DNA of 64,000 bases from Helicobacter turcicus (GCF_019711685.1 NZ_JAIGYQ010000001.1:124001-188000); one strand, 5' to 3'. Shown: positions 37,504 through 47,007, counted from the first letter of the stretch. A program made the numbers and translations. The notes: generated by a model not told the origin, from the sequence alone.

Positions 37504-38578
37504 TGTTTATCCAAATTTCAAAATGATTCTGTTTGGATTCTATGTTTAAAGCTTTTAAGGTGGTAGTTTGAGAACCTGAGAAAGCATTATTTTCAATAAA
37601 AGAATCCAGATTTTCATTTGGTAAAATAATACTATCTTGCAAAAGACTTGAAGTAAGTCTTAATGCAATTTTAAATTTTTTAAGTCCTTCAATTTTATGT
37701 AAATTATTATAAAGCATAAGTTTTAAAAGTCCATCTTTTATATCATCATTGCTTGGCAAAAGGCTATTCTTACTATGTTTACTCTCACACAAATACAATG
37801 TATCATTTTTGAAGAACACTTCATCAATTGTAAAAAAATATTGCCCTCCCAAATAATTATTTATAATAATTTTTTCTTTCTTGCCTATACCTATATTTTC
37901 CTTAGGCTGTAAAGTTAAGCTTTCTCTAGTTTGAGCTTGCTTTGCCTTTTGTCTTGAAAAACCCATAAAAGTTTCTCTACTTTGAGAAATTTTGCATATA
38001 AAATTATCTATATTTCGTGGGTTGTGAAGTTTTATCTTTAATGTGCTGGAAATATCAATATAAGCGTTTTTTGCTAATTCTGCTAGTTTTGTAAGTTTCT
38101 CGCTACTTAGCTGATTAAGATTCCAATGTAGTGCTGATTGATGATATTTAATGAGTTGGGTGAGTTGCCCTAAAATATATTCATTATTAAATTCTTGTTT
38201 GGTGATTTTATCAGCTTTCTTTGGGTGAATTTCCGCCTTATCATAAAATCCCAAAATCACATAAACATTTAAAAGACTCATCAAAGAAATAGTATCCCAT
38301 TGCAAATAATCCATATCACCATTAATACCCTCATCTTTGATAATTGGGATAATGGTAACAATCTTACTTGCATGGCTATCAAAAGTATCATATACCCTCG
38401 CATAAGGATAAGAGCGGGTGCGTTTAGGGCTAACCCATTTGCTTAAGGCTAAAGTTTTGTTTTGAAAATTAATTAAACATTTACCGGGTAAAGAATTGAT
38501 ATTTTTAAAATCAAAATTTTCTAATTGCTCATGCCAATTTTTTTGATAAGAAAAATTCTTAATTTGTGCTTGTAACAT
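37493..38578 (-). CDS. Predicted type II restriction endonuclease
   Basis: A 361-residue protein. The N-terminal half has WVSPKRTRSYPYARVYDT and IIPIIKDEG with GDMDYLQWDTISLMSLLNVYVILG. The second half carries a PD-(D/E)xK-like core, FTIDEVFFKNDTLYLCESKHSK, with Asp, Glu and Lys suitably placed. It overlaps the D12 methylase by 11 bases. I recall similar proteins annotated as restriction enzymes in H. pylori but cannot name the prototype with certainty. Confidence 0.72.
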   Translation of the reverse strand: MLQAQIKNFSYQKNWHEQLENFDFKNINSLPGKCLINFQNKTLALSKWVSPKRTRSYPYARVYDTFDSHASKIVTIIPIIKDEGINGDMDYLQWDTISLMSLLNVYVILGFYDKAEIHPKKADKITKQEFNNEYILGQLTQLIKYHQSALHWNLNQLSSEKLTKLAELAKNAYIDISSTLKIKLHNPRNIDNFICKISQSRETFMGFSRQKAKQAQTRESLTLQPKENIGIGKKEKIIINNYLGGQYFFTIDEVFFKNDTLYLCESKHSKNSLLPSNDDIKDGLLKLMLYNNLHKIEGLKKFKIALRLTSSLLQDSIILPNENLDSFIENNAFSGSQTTTLKALNIESKQNHFEIWINNEC

Positions 38579-38602
38579 AAAATATTCCTTAAAATTTCAA
38601 TA

Positions 38603-39283
38603 TCAATCCATAGCTTTAAAAACATTCTCTTTATCTATTACAAAACCACATTCCTCTAATCTCTCTACTAATTTTTTTAATATTTCTTTTGGATTTTCTT
38701 TAAATTGAAGTCTAAAAATACCATCTATATCCGATGGAGTTTCAACTTCTCCCTTGCTTAAGATAATAGTATTTTTTCTGCCCAATTTTGCCATAATCAT
38801 ACCCATTTCAAGTATGACATTCTGCCTTGCTCTTGCGTGAATATAACCCTCAATGTTGTCTTTGTGTGCTTCGTAGTCTTTTTTTGATAAAGAAATATCA
38901 TCGGGGGTAAGCAAAATTATACCCGCATGAACACGAGATGTTTCTTTTTCTAAAGCCTCAATAATAGTCATACCCGTGTTATTTGTGATTTGAGCGGTTT
39001 GAATATCAAGTTTTTGGAGTATGTATTCAAGTTGTTCTTTGGCTATTTTATCATGACCATAAACTATAAATAACTGCTTATTATTTTCGTATATTTCTTC
39101 TCTTCCTAATATTTCATTTATTTCTTGTTCTATTTTTTCTTTATTTTTACCCTGAATCTGCACTTTTCCATTTGTATGAATAGTGATTGTTGCATCATCT
39201 TTTTTTGCTTTATAACTACCATTACCACCTTGAGAAAAATCTGCATATTTTTTTAATTTCTCTAATACTTGTTGCTGACTCAT
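38603..39283 (-). CDS. TIR-like (CAP12/Pycsar-effector type) protein, predicted NAD-hydrolase effector
   Basis: A 226-residue protein. The N-terminal 60 residues form a small domain of unknown type. Residues 70-195 match the predicted nucleotide-binding TIR-like family: QLFIVYGHD, GIILLTPDD, ARQNVILEMGMIMAKLGRKNTIIL. Glu159 in VILEMG is in the position of the catalytic Glu of TIR NADases. Such domains act as abortive-infection effectors that drain NAD, usually activated by a cyclic-nucleotide synthase or an Argonaute. No cyclase gene is adjacent; the neighbours are restriction genes. A GGAGG sequence precedes the ATG. It could be a stand-alone effector or an orphan. Confidence 0.72.
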   Translation of the reverse strand: MSQQQVLEKLKKYADFSQGGNGSYKAKKDDATITIHTNGKVQIQGKNKEKIEQEINEILGREEIYENNKQLFIVYGHDKIAKEQLEYILQKLDIQTAQITNNTGMTIIEALEKETSRVHAGIILLTPDDISLSKKDYEAHKDNIEGYIHARARQNVILEMGMIMAKLGRKNTIILSKGEVETPSDIDGIFRLQFKENPKEILKKLVERLEECGFVIDKENVFKAMD

Positions 39284-39317
39284 TTTATCCTCCCATTTTA
39301 TTAATAATAAAATTTAA

Positions 39318-39432
39318 ATACTCCCCTACTCCCACTCAATCGTGCCAGGGGGTTTGCTTGTAATGTCATACACCACGCGGTTAATGCCCTCTACTTCATT
39401 AATGATTCTATTGTTTGCAAATTCTAAAAAAC
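39318..39432. repeat. guaA 3'-end copy C (nearly perfect)
   Basis: 39318-39413 differs from 43488-43583 at only two of 96 positions by my reading. The match includes 8 bases beyond the guaA stop codon and fades over the next 20 bases (SFLE codons shared). The methyltransferase at 39326 reads into it. Confidence 0.95.
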
Positions 39433-40588
39433 TAGAATCTAGCACTGCATTTTCTAGGCTTCGTTGTGAAAACAAAAATCGCCCATCACATACAAATCCA
39501 AGTTCCTCCCAATCTACATTATTGAGATTCTCGCATAATATTCCTAATATCACAGAGTCCACCTTAAATTTTGGAAAAACTGCTAAAACAGAGCCATCAT
39601 AAACATTACAAGGATGTAAGAAAAAAGGCTTTTTGTTTCGTGTTTTAGTATTAACATAGATTCTAGGATTCTCACTTTTATAATAGTCTCTGCCCCATTC
39701 CCACCAATTCAATTCATTAAATTTTTTAATCCTCCGCCTCAAAAGCTGTTCTTTAAAATCTTGCAAATACACACAATTCTTGCCATAGATTCCATAAATC
39801 ATTTTTCTCGTTTTGCCACTTTTAGCACTTTGTGAGCAAACAAAATCCATATTACCCCATTTTTCATTCGCAAAGATAGAATCTGCTCCACTTACTGCTC
39901 CAACTTTGACAAAAAATAAATCTTTAAAAGGAATCGTGTAGGCTTTTTTAGTGAAAAGTAGCTGTCCATTTACACAAGAAAACTCTCTTAAACACTGCGT
40001 CTTACGTGTAAAATTATCTTTTTCAAACCTCCAAATCGCACAATTTGGCTGGGCATTGTCAAAAATCTTTTTATCACCCAAATCAATAAAATGCGTGATA
40101 CTGCCTTGCTGAAATAAAAACTCATTTAAGCGCACACTTGAAGTTGATTTTAAAAAATCTCGTGGAGTGATAAAAATTAACTCTCCTCCTTCTTTCAAGT
40201 GCAAAATACACTTATAGATAAAAAAAAGATAAAGATTTGAGCGAGAATCAAAAAGTCTAGAATAAGGCTTAAGAAGTGCTTTTGTAGATATAGCAATGTC
40301 TTGGTAACGCACATAGGGTGGATTCCCAATAATGCAATCAAATTTTTCGTTTGTAGAGTAAGCAAAAAAATCTTCTTGCAAAACCGCCTTATCACAAACC
40401 ACACTAGAATCTAGTTCAATACCTACTTTATTTTTAGGTAAATTTTGAAAAAATGCTCCATTACCACAACTTGGCTCTAGAAATCTGGGATTAGAAAGTT
40501 TCTTTGTGCTTTGAATAAGGGCTAACATATCGCCCACAATATGTGGTGGGGTAAAAACCTGCCCAAGAGTTACTACATCAAGATTCAT
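39326..40588 (-). CDS. N6-adenine DNA methyltransferase fused to a guaA-derived C-terminus
   Basis: A 420-residue gamma-type methylase (TaqI/Eco57I-like): [27 protein letters not shown] (motif I) and GNPPYVRYQ (motif IV) near 95, then a target-recognition region with [10 protein letters not shown]. The last 34-35 residues, SFLE to [11 protein letters not shown], are the GMP-synthase C-terminus, read from guaA copy C. The start is the ATG at 40588 with an AGGA site; it overlaps the upstream endonuclease gene by 11 bases. A decayed paralogue lies at 17.6-18.2 kb and lacks the guaA tail, which suggests the tail was added by recombination. Confidence 0.85.
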   Translation of the reverse strand: MNLDVVTLGQVFTPPHIVGDMLALIQSTKKLSNPRFLEPSCGNGAFFQNLPKNKVGIELDSSVVCDKAVLQEDFFAYSTNEKFDCIIGNPPYVRYQDIAISTKALLKPYSRLFDSRSNLYLFFIYKCILHLKEGGELIFITPRDFLKSTSSVRLNEFLFQQGSITHFIDLGDKKIFDNAQPNCAIWRFEKDNFTRKTQCLREFSCVNGQLLFTKKAYTIPFKDLFFVKVGAVSGADSIFANEKWGNMDFVCSQSAKSGKTRKMIYGIYGKNCVYLQDFKEQLLRRRIKKFNELNWWEWGRDYYKSENPRIYVNTKTRNKKPFFLHPCNVYDGSVLAVFPKFKVDSVILGILCENLNNVDWEELGFVCDGRFLFSQRSLENAVLDSSFLEFANNRIINEVEGINRVVYDITSKPPGTIEWE

Positions 40589-41210
40589 AAAAATATGTCC
40601 TAAAATGCAAATAAGCATCAGCTCTAAGTTTTAAAGATTCCTCAAAAGTTCCAAGTAAAAAGGCTTTTGCACTTCCAAAATCTCTATTTATCAGTTTGCG
40701 ATTATTGTCCCATTTAGCTTGAAAGGGGAGATTATTACCATTTGGCAAGATAGATTCTAAACTTTTTAACGAAGCGGCAAATACATCACTAGGGCTATCT
40801 TTATTTATAATTAAAAAATAATAATCCTTGCTGTTTGGTTCTAGATTCTCACTCAAAGTTTTAAAATATACTTCCCAGCTTACTCCATTATTAAAAGGCG
40901 GAATTTTGCCTGTTAAGGCATAATAGATTCCAAGTTTGCAGTTGAGATTATCAGTTGTTTTTGTCGTGCTAACTTTAATATTTACAGGATAAAACACATC
41001 ATTTTCATAAAAGCTAAAATCTACCCAATCACGCATATTTGGGCGGTTTATAGTAAAATTTGCCTCTAAAAGTCTAAAGATTTCATCTTCATTAAAGGCA
41101 GAATTTATCCGCCCATCACGACTTTGGTTACTTAGTTGTAAATTTTGTTTTTTAAGAAAAGCTACTATGTCATTTAATAGATTGGGTAATGTGGTTTTAT
41201 TTTCACTCAT
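40578..41210 (-). CDS. Predicted type II restriction endonuclease
   Basis: A 210-residue protein immediately upstream of, and overlapping by 11 bases, a DNA methyltransferase. [13 protein letters not shown] and [21 protein letters not shown] could supply the acidic residues and Lys of a PD-(D/E)xK core. The start ATG at 41210 lies three bases after the stop of guaA-like copy D, and the GGGAG of that copy (codons for Trp-Glu) is its ribosome binding site. The function rests on pairing with the methylase and a weak motif. Confidence 0.68.
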   Translation of the reverse strand: MSENKTTLPNLLNDIVAFLKKQNLQLSNQSRDGRINSAFNEDEIFRLLEANFTINRPNMRDWVDFSFYENDVFYPVNIKVSTTKTTDNLNCKLGIYYALTGKIPPFNNGVSWEVYFKTLSENLEPNSKDYYFLIINKDSPSDVFAASLKSLESILPNGNNLPFQAKWDNNRKLINRDFGSAKAFLLGTFEESLKLRADAYLHFRTYFYES

Positions 41211-41212
41211 CT

Positions 41213-41324
41213 CTCACTCCCACTCTAATCTACACGGGGGTTTGCTTGTGTTTGTCTGTACAATGCGGTTAGTATCTATCGCAAATAAACCCATACTTTC
41301 TAAAAGTTTTAAATCACTGATTTT
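41213..41324. repeat. guaA 3'-end-like copy D (diverged)
   Basis: Minus-strand reading LLESMGLFAIDTNR then IVQTNTSKPPCRLEWE-stop aligns with [18 protein letters not shown] then [16 protein letters not shown]-stop of guaA. The last 53 bases match copy A at about 51 positions. Confidence 0.78.
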
Positions 41325-41430
41325 ATTTTTCATCGCTAAAACATCTCTCTCCAGCTCCGCTTTTCTATCTATGGATATTTTTATAAATGCACTTTCTTTT
41401 TCTATACCTACAAAGTCTATAATAGCCTTT
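41213..41430 (-). pseudogene. Gene-tail remnant fused to guaA copy D
   Basis: A continuous minus-strand frame without a good start runs IIDFVGIEKESAFIKI, DRKAELERDVLAMKNK, then ISDLKLLESMGLFAIDTNR into the guaA-like tail. It follows the methylase stop at 41417 in a different frame. It looks like the C-terminus of a lost restriction or methylase gene; the related end is found at 32.8-33.0 kb. Confidence 0.55.
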
Positions 41431-42709
41431 TACACACTACAATATATTCCTCGTTCATTGTGCGTGAGAGAACCCCAGCTTTGTTTGTTGGGGAATTTTG
41501 AAGTGGCATTGATTTGTTAGAAATTTTGCGTTTAATTGTTTGCAAGTGCATAAAACCATTATTGCAAAAAACTTCGGCAATAAATTTATCGGTAGGAAGT
41601 TCTATATTTTTTACTCTGCGATTGCCCACTATAAAAAATACTTTACCACCGAGATTTATAGAATTTATTAAAGATTGAATGCTAGATTCCAAATCAAAAT
41701 AAAAGCTTGAGATTTCTAGGGCTCTTTTTTTATCTATCTTAGAAATCTCTAAAACATAATCTTTTATCAAACCAGTATCGTAAAGTTTTTGTGCCTTTAT
41801 TCCACCCATTAGTTTAGAATCCAACTTCCTAGCATCTTTAAAACCCAACCATTCATTAATAAAAGTGCTAAATTGTCCATACGCCACAGTGGTTTTAGAA
41901 TCTCCATAAGGTGGGCTTGTTAGCAAGGTGTCAAATTTTTGTTTCAAATTTTGAAAACTTGCATTTGTAAGATTGAGACCAACATCTTGTAACTTGGATT
42001 GATAAAATTGTAAATAATCTTTCACGAGAGATTCTAAATTTTTAGTAAAAATTGCATACACATTGGGCTTATAATTTTCATAATCTTTCATTCTAAAGAG
42101 CTTAAATTCATTGTTTCTTGTCCAACTTGCCTCCCTTAATGTCTCGCTAAAACTAAGCATAAAGAGATTTTGTAAATTTTTGTCATCTAAAGCTTTAATA
42201 TAAGAAAAAATCAGTTTTAAATCTTGCTGTGCGTTTTTATCTATCCAAAAATCAAGATTGGTAATATTCTCCAAAGGATTAAAATCTAAAGAAAGTTTAT
42301 TTTTAGATTCTAATTGACGCAATAATCTTTCCTTTTGCCTAATAAGATAAGAAGATTCTATATAAGTCATTCTCGCCTTTGAAATCGTTATTGCTAAAGG
42401 ATTTAAATCAAAACCTACAAAATGTTTAATTCCATATTCTAAACCACTTACAAAGCTACTTCCACTCCCACAAAATGGGTCTAAAAGATTACTTTTTTTT
42501 GCTTTAAACTCTTTTAATAACTCTAAGCCAATTTGAGGAAGCATTGTTGCGGGATATTTATGTAGATTAGGATACATTGACGCGTAAGATTGCCCCAAAA
42601 AGTCGTATTTGGGTTTATAAATTGCTGGATATTCTTGCTTTTTAGAATCTTTAATCGTGTGTTTTGGTGCAAAGTCTGCATTGAAACAAGATTTTTCTAA
42701 AAATGTCAT
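41417..42709 (-). CDS. DNA methyltransferase with SPPY motif (N4-cytosine type)
   Basis: A 430-residue methylase. LLDPFCGSGSSFVSGLEYG near 70 with VGFDLNPLAI is the AdoMet site; TSPPYGDS near 270 is the catalytic motif, and S/T-S-P-P-Y is typical of N4-cytosine methylases. It overlaps the upstream BsaWI-like nuclease gene by one base. An N4-cytosine enzyme fits a nuclease recognising a GC-containing site. A remnant ending in guaA-like copy D follows. Confidence 0.83.
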   Translation of the reverse strand: MTFLEKSCFNADFAPKHTIKDSKKQEYPAIYKPKYDFLGQSYASMYPNLHKYPATMLPQIGLELLKEFKAKKSNLLDPFCGSGSSFVSGLEYGIKHFVGFDLNPLAITISKARMTYIESSYLIRQKERLLRQLESKNKLSLDFNPLENITNLDFWIDKNAQQDLKLIFSYIKALDDKNLQNLFMLSFSETLREASWTRNNEFKLFRMKDYENYKPNVYAIFTKNLESLVKDYLQFYQSKLQDVGLNLTNASFQNLKQKFDTLLTSPPYGDSKTTVAYGQFSTFINEWLGFKDARKLDSKLMGGIKAQKLYDTGLIKDYVLEISKIDKKRALEISSFYFDLESSIQSLINSINLGGKVFFIVGNRRVKNIELPTDKFIAEVFCNNGFMHLQTIKRKISNKSMPLQNSPTNKAGVLSRTMNEEYIVVCKRLL

Positions 42710-43458
42710 TAGAGTTTCTCGCTTATGTAATCAATTAAAGCACTTAAGGGTTTTATAAAATCTCCTGTTTGTATATTTTTACCAATAAATGCACAATCAA
42801 AAAATTTGAACATTCCCCTGTGTTGAGGATTATTGATTTCATTATAGAAATTTACAGTGGCAAAACATACAAGCGGTAATATAGGGGGATTATAAGAAAT
42901 GTCATATTTTTCTCTAATACTAGATTCAACATTTGCAATTTCCATTAAAAGCTTCCATTTATAAGTCTGTCCCGCCCTTTCACGCAAGGAAGTTTTAAGC
43001 GACAAAATTAAACATTTGTGGAATTTATTTTTAGAATCTAAGCTATAAATTACCAAATCCACATCGGGCTTTTGTATCTCCTCCCCCACTTTGATATAAA
43101 ATAAATCTTGCCATTGTGGAACAGAAGAAATTTTAGAGGTAATGAAAATATTTTGTCTTATATTGCCTTGTTCTTTATTTTTAAGAAATACCCAAACAAT
43201 AAGGTTTGAAAATGCTCCTCCAGCAATACTTTTTCTCGCTTGACTCGCGTCTCTTATTTCGCCCTGTTGAACTCTATTTTGAATAAGAATTTCTACTTCA
43301 TCTTTGCAATCTACAAGATAATCATAGAGATGATTAAAAATTTCTTGCAATCCAAATTTTTGAGTAGAAATATCAACATTAATTTTTGCAATCATCGGTT
43401 GCATATAATATCTAGATTCTATATCTTGCAAAGTTTTGAATTCCATTTTGTTTAGCAT
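42709..43458 (-). CDS. BsaWI-family type II restriction endonuclease (predicted)
   Basis: A 249-residue protein with the block KPDVDLVIYS then CLILSLKTSLRERAGQTYKWKLL. The PD...D and SLK residues form the PD-(D/E)xK core, and KTSLRER with a following Gln is, as I recall, the hallmark of the BsaWI/AgeI-like family that cuts around CCGG. It is coupled to an N4-cytosine methylase by a one-base overlap. It is the first restriction gene downstream of guaA, 37 bases after the guaA stop, so it may ride on guaA transcription. The recognition site is not predicted here. Confidence 0.72.
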   Translation of the reverse strand: MLNKMEFKTLQDIESRYYMQPMIAKINVDISTQKFGLQEIFNHLYDYLVDCKDEVEILIQNRVQQGEIRDASQARKSIAGGAFSNLIVWVFLKNKEQGNIRQNIFITSKISSVPQWQDLFYIKVGEEIQKPDVDLVIYSLDSKNKFHKCLILSLKTSLRERAGQTYKWKLLMEIANVESSIREKYDISYNPPILPLVCFATVNFYNEINNPQHRGMFKFFDCAFIGKNIQTGDFIKPLSALIDYISEKL

Positions 43459-43487
43459 TTTATACCTCTAATCCATAGTTTTTATTC

Positions 43488-43602
43488 ATACTCCCCTACT
43501 CCCACTCAATCGTGCCCGGGGGTTTGCTTGTAATGTCATACACCACGCGGTTAATGCCCTCTACTTCATTAATAATTCTATTGCTCACAGATTCTAAAAA
43601 GC
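43488..43602. repeat. Native guaA 3' end (repeat E, parent copy)
   Basis: The last ~35 codons, the stop and 8 bases beyond of the functional guaA gene. Copies C (near-perfect) and A, B, D (diverged) lie downstream between restriction modules. Confidence 0.93.
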
Positions 43603-46600
43603 TATGCGACAAATGCGCAAAACTCGCTGTCATTCCATCTATTGCCTCCACAGCGCGCACACAAATGGTATTATCATAAGTGCGATTATCACCCATTACC
43701 CCTACACTCCGCACATTTAAAAGCACACAAAATGCCTGCCACACACTATCATAATAGCCTTGTTTGCGAAGCTCCTCTATAAAGATAGAATCCGCCTCGC
43801 GCAATAAATCTAAATCCCTTTTATTCACCTCGCCCATAATACGTATGGCAAGTCCAGGTCCGGGGAATGGGTGGCGCATAAGCATAGATTCTGGCATTCC
43901 TAGCTCTCTCCCAAGTGCGCGCACTTCATCTTTAAAAAGCTCCCTTAATGGCTCTATTAGCTCAAACTTCATCCATTCAGGCAAGCCCCCAACATTATGA
44001 TGAGACTTTATCGTCTTAGAGGGACCTTTCACACTCACAGATTCTATCACATCAGGATAGAGTGTTCCTTGTGCTAAGAACTTTATCTCACCCTTTGTAT
44101 TATGCTTTTTCGCCTCTTTTTCAAACACCTCTATAAAAGTCTCGCCGATGATTTTGCGCTTAATCTCTGGGTCTATCACGCCCTTAAGTCGCCCTAAAAA
44201 TAATTTACTCGCATCACACACAATAAGGGGCACTTTTAAGTTTTCTTTAAACATCTTCTCCACTGCCTCTCTCTCACCTTTGCGCAAAAGCCCTGTATCC
44301 ACAAACACAGGAATAAGATTCTCCCCGATAGCACGATACAGCAAAGTGGCGACGACGCTAGAATCTACTCCACCACTTACCGCACACAACACCTTAGAGG
44401 GCGTTGGCTTTTGGGCTAAAAATGGCGATTGCTTCACTTGGGCTTCGGTCATTACCGCTTGAGGTAACTCCCTCGCCTCATCTTGCAAAGCCCCATTTTT
44501 ATATTCAAAATCCTCTCTCCCTTGAGATTTTATATATTTAGAATCCACCTTAGAATCTCTAGTCCCACAATGTTGGTTATTAAAATCTAACATTCTAAGA
44601 TTTGTGGCGGTGCTTTCGTGGTTTTTTAGAGATTTTTGGGGTGAGACTAGACTAATGGTCTGCGAACCCTCAAAATCTCTAAAATCCGCGGAATGATTGC
44701 CCAAAGCTGAATGTCTTTTAAAGCACGAGCTTATGTGGTCATTTACGATTCCCACACTTTGCATAAACGCATACACACTCGTGCTGCCCACAAACTTAAA
44801 GCCTCGTTTTTTCAAATCCTTAGCTATTATATCTGCAAGTGACGTGGAAGCAGGCAAATCTTCCACACTTTCAAACGCATTGATAATTGGCTTACCCCCC
44901 ACAAAGCCCCAAATATACTTATCAAAGCTTCCAAACTCCTTTTGAATCTTCAAAAATGCCCGAGCATTAAGAATCGCCGCTTCAATTTTCGCCCTATTGC
45001 GCACGATTTCCTCATTTTGCATAAGAGATTCTATCTTTTTACTATCATAACGCGCCACTTGTGCTGGGTCAAAGCCATCAAACGCCACCCTAAAACCCTC
45101 ACGTTTTTTAAGAATTGTAATCCAAGAAAGCCCCGCTTGAAAGCCCTCTAGCACAAGCTTTTCAAAAAGTTTCTTATCATCGTGTTCTGCCTCACCCCAC
45201 TCATTATCGTGATACTCCTCATAGAGCTTACATGCTGCCTCATCTTTATCCCTAGCCCAATCGCAACGTACCCGCTCCCTTGCTTCTCCAAGTCCCAAAG
45301 ACTTTTGCAAACTCCCACGCACAATGCTTAGAGGGATAAGCTCTGGTGAAAATTTTCCACCACTCCCCGCAGGGATAGGCTTTTCCCCTGTTTTTGTAAA
45401 TCCCAAATGCGCATAAAATCCCAAAGCCCACTCAAGACTTGCGACTTTTATCACTTCAAATGTGTATAAATATCGTCTCAATGCCTCTTTAAGCAGTGTT
45501 TTACCTATGCCCTTGTTAAAATATTGCGGAGCGACAAAAAGCATTGTGATTTCATTCTTTTTCACCGCGATAAAGCCCAGCCATTGCCCCGCATTTTGTG
45601 CTATAAGCAAATCTTTAGAGCTTGAAATATGTGCCTTAATTTCCTCCCTCATACCAGCAATCGCATCTTCGCTTAAATCTGTGTGCGTTGCCCTTGCGCC
45701 CTCCTCCCAAATAGAGACAAGATACGAAATTGCTTGTGCTTTCCCAACTTGTTTAAAAGATTCTGCAAGAGTGATAAAAGTAGGATTTTCACAATGTGGA
45801 ATCTCACCTCCATAGACAATGTGGCGCAATTTTTCAATTTCAGATTCTGCAAAATTACGCATATTCCAATCTGTATCCGCACCACAAACAAGCATGGCAA
45901 AATTCCTTAGAATCTCCCCGCCACACTCACTATGCACGACTTCAGGGTGAAATTGCAAAGCATAAATATTGCGCTTCAAATCCGCTATCGCACAATAATG
46001 CGTGTTGCCAGACTTCGCAAGCTCTACAAAGCCACTAGGCACGCGTTCCACCTTGTCAGCATGGCTCATCCACACGATAGAATTTTGTTTCACATTATGG
46101 AATAAAACATTATGCGATTTTAAATGGCTTGCCAAAATTGCGCTTGAAGCCTCTAAATGCACAACCGCAAAATCCCTCCCTCTAGAATCTTTCGCACTCC
46201 TGCCTATCTCTTTAAATCCTAATTGCTGGTAAAATTTTAGCCCACGCGCATTATCTGCATTGCAATCTACTACAATGCTATCAAATTGCTTAAAATTCCG
46301 CATAAATGCTTCACGTAACAATGCCCTACCCACACCGCGTCTAAAAAACTTTGGATGCACAAAAAGCATTTCAATACGATTATGTTCCATTCCAAGAAAG
46401 CCTAAAAATCTCTCTTCATCAGTTGCTACAAGCGTATTTTCAGAATCCCTTAAAAGCACATTGACATCACTTCTAATCTCTAAAATATCATTTTCTGCTA
46501 AAAATGCGTGGCTATCTCTAACAGAATCCTCCCATAAATCTACAAGTGCTTCTAGGGCTTGTGGCATTTTGTCGTGATTAAACTCACTAAAGGTTAGATT

Positions 46601-46963
46601 CTCTTCTAAATTGAGGATTTCTAAAACTGCCTTACCAAACTCTTGTGCCTCTGCCCTCACCACAGAGCCACCAAAAAAATGTGCGATATACTGCATACCA
46701 TAGCAGATTCCAAGCACAGGGATATTAAGCTCAAATATTTTAGAATCTGGCTTATAGGCGTCTTTTTCATACACACTAGCAGGTCCTCCGCTTAGGATAA
46801 TGCCTTTAGGATTTTTTGCCTTGATAGAATCTAGTTTTTCAAAATACGGGACAATCTCTGTATAAACACCATATTCACGGAGTCTGCGTGCGATGAGTTG
46901 GGTGTATTGAGAGCCAAAATCCAAAACCAAAATTTCCACATTATGTAAAGAATCCTGCTGCAT
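43496..46963 (-). CDS. guaA: GMP synthase with embedded GNAT domains and a DNA-3-methyladenine glycosylase I domain
   Basis: GuaA amidates XMP to GMP. In this 1155-residue protein, GATase part 1 is at 1-117 with nucleophile C87 (GICYGMQ), then a GNAT-like insert at about 118-283 ([16 protein letters not shown]), then GATase part 2 with His339/Glu341 (FHPEV). A second GNAT-like region lies at 387-552 ([16 protein letters not shown]). A complete Tag glycosylase spans 565-752, with its Zn ligands C567, H585, H743, C747 and the motif [15 protein letters not shown] low-complexity linker follows, then the ATP-PPase with SGGVDSSV at 863-870 and the dimerisation domain. Normal GuaA is about 510 residues. 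Start ATG at 46963 has an AAGG site. No break occurs in the frame and all catalytic residues are kept. Confidence 0.9.
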   Translation of the reverse strand: MQQDSLHNVEILVLDFGSQYTQLIARRLREYGVYTEIVPYFEKLDSIKAKNPKGIILSGGPASVYEKDAYKPDSKIFELNIPVLGICYGMQYIAHFFGGSVVRAEAQEFGKAVLEILNLEENLTFSEFNHDKMPQALEALVDLWEDSVRDSHAFLAENDILEIRSDVNVLLRDSENTLVATDEERFLGFLGMEHNRIEMLFVHPKFFRRGVGRALLREAFMRNFKQFDSIVVDCNADNARGLKFYQQLGFKEIGRSAKDSRGRDFAVVHLEASSAILASHLKSHNVLFHNVKQNSIVWMSHADKVERVPSGFVELAKSGNTHYCAIADLKRNIYALQFHPEVVHSECGGEILRNFAMLVCGADTDWNMRNFAESEIEKLRHIVYGGEIPHCENPTFITLAESFKQVGKAQAISYLVSIWEEGARATHTDLSEDAIAGMREEIKAHISSSKDLLIAQNAGQWLGFIAVKKNEITMLFVAPQYFNKGIGKTLLKEALRRYLYTFEVIKVASLEWALGFYAHLGFTKTGEKPIPAGSGGKFSPELIPLSIVRGSLQKSLGLGEARERVRCDWARDKDEAACKLYEEYHDNEWGEAEHDDKKLFEKLVLEGFQAGLSWITILKKREGFRVAFDGFDPAQVARYDSKKIESLMQNEEIVRNRAKIEAAILNARAFLKIQKEFGSFDKYIWGFVGGKPIINAFESVEDLPASTSLADIIAKDLKKRGFKFVGSTSVYAFMQSVGIVNDHISSCFKRHSALGNHSADFRDFEGSQTISLVSPQKSLKNHESTATNLRMLDFNNQHCGTRDSKVDSKYIKSQGREDFEYKNGALQDEARELPQAVMTEAQVKQSPFLAQKPTPSKVLCAVSGGVDSSVVATLLYRAIGENLIPVFVDTGLLRKGEREAVEKMFKENLKVPLIVCDASKLFLGRLKGVIDPEIKRKIIGETFIEVFEKEAKKHNTKGEIKFLAQGTLYPDVIESVSVKGPSKTIKSHHNVGGLPEWMKFELIEPLRELFKDEVRALGRELGMPESMLMRHPFPGPGLAIRIMGEVNKRDLDLLREADSIFIEELRKQGYYDSVWQAFCVLLNVRSVGVMGDNRTYDNTICVRAVEAIDGMTASFAHLSHSFLESVSNRIINEVEGINRVVYDITSKPPGTIEWE

Positions 46964-47007
46964 AAAAAACCTTGTAAAGAGTGAATTTTTAAACGATGAG
47001 TGCAAAA

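Noticed and set aside
45462-46577. Several 75-120 codon plus-strand frames across the large guaA gene
   Set aside because: They are opposite to a frame with clear conserved motifs, have no ribosome binding sites and match no family.
43496-46963. Assembly artefact joining guaA and a separate tag gene
   Set aside because: The frame is continuous, the GATase is split at a loop and completed after the insert, and no internal start with a ribosome binding site is obvious; an error would have to keep frame at several junctions.
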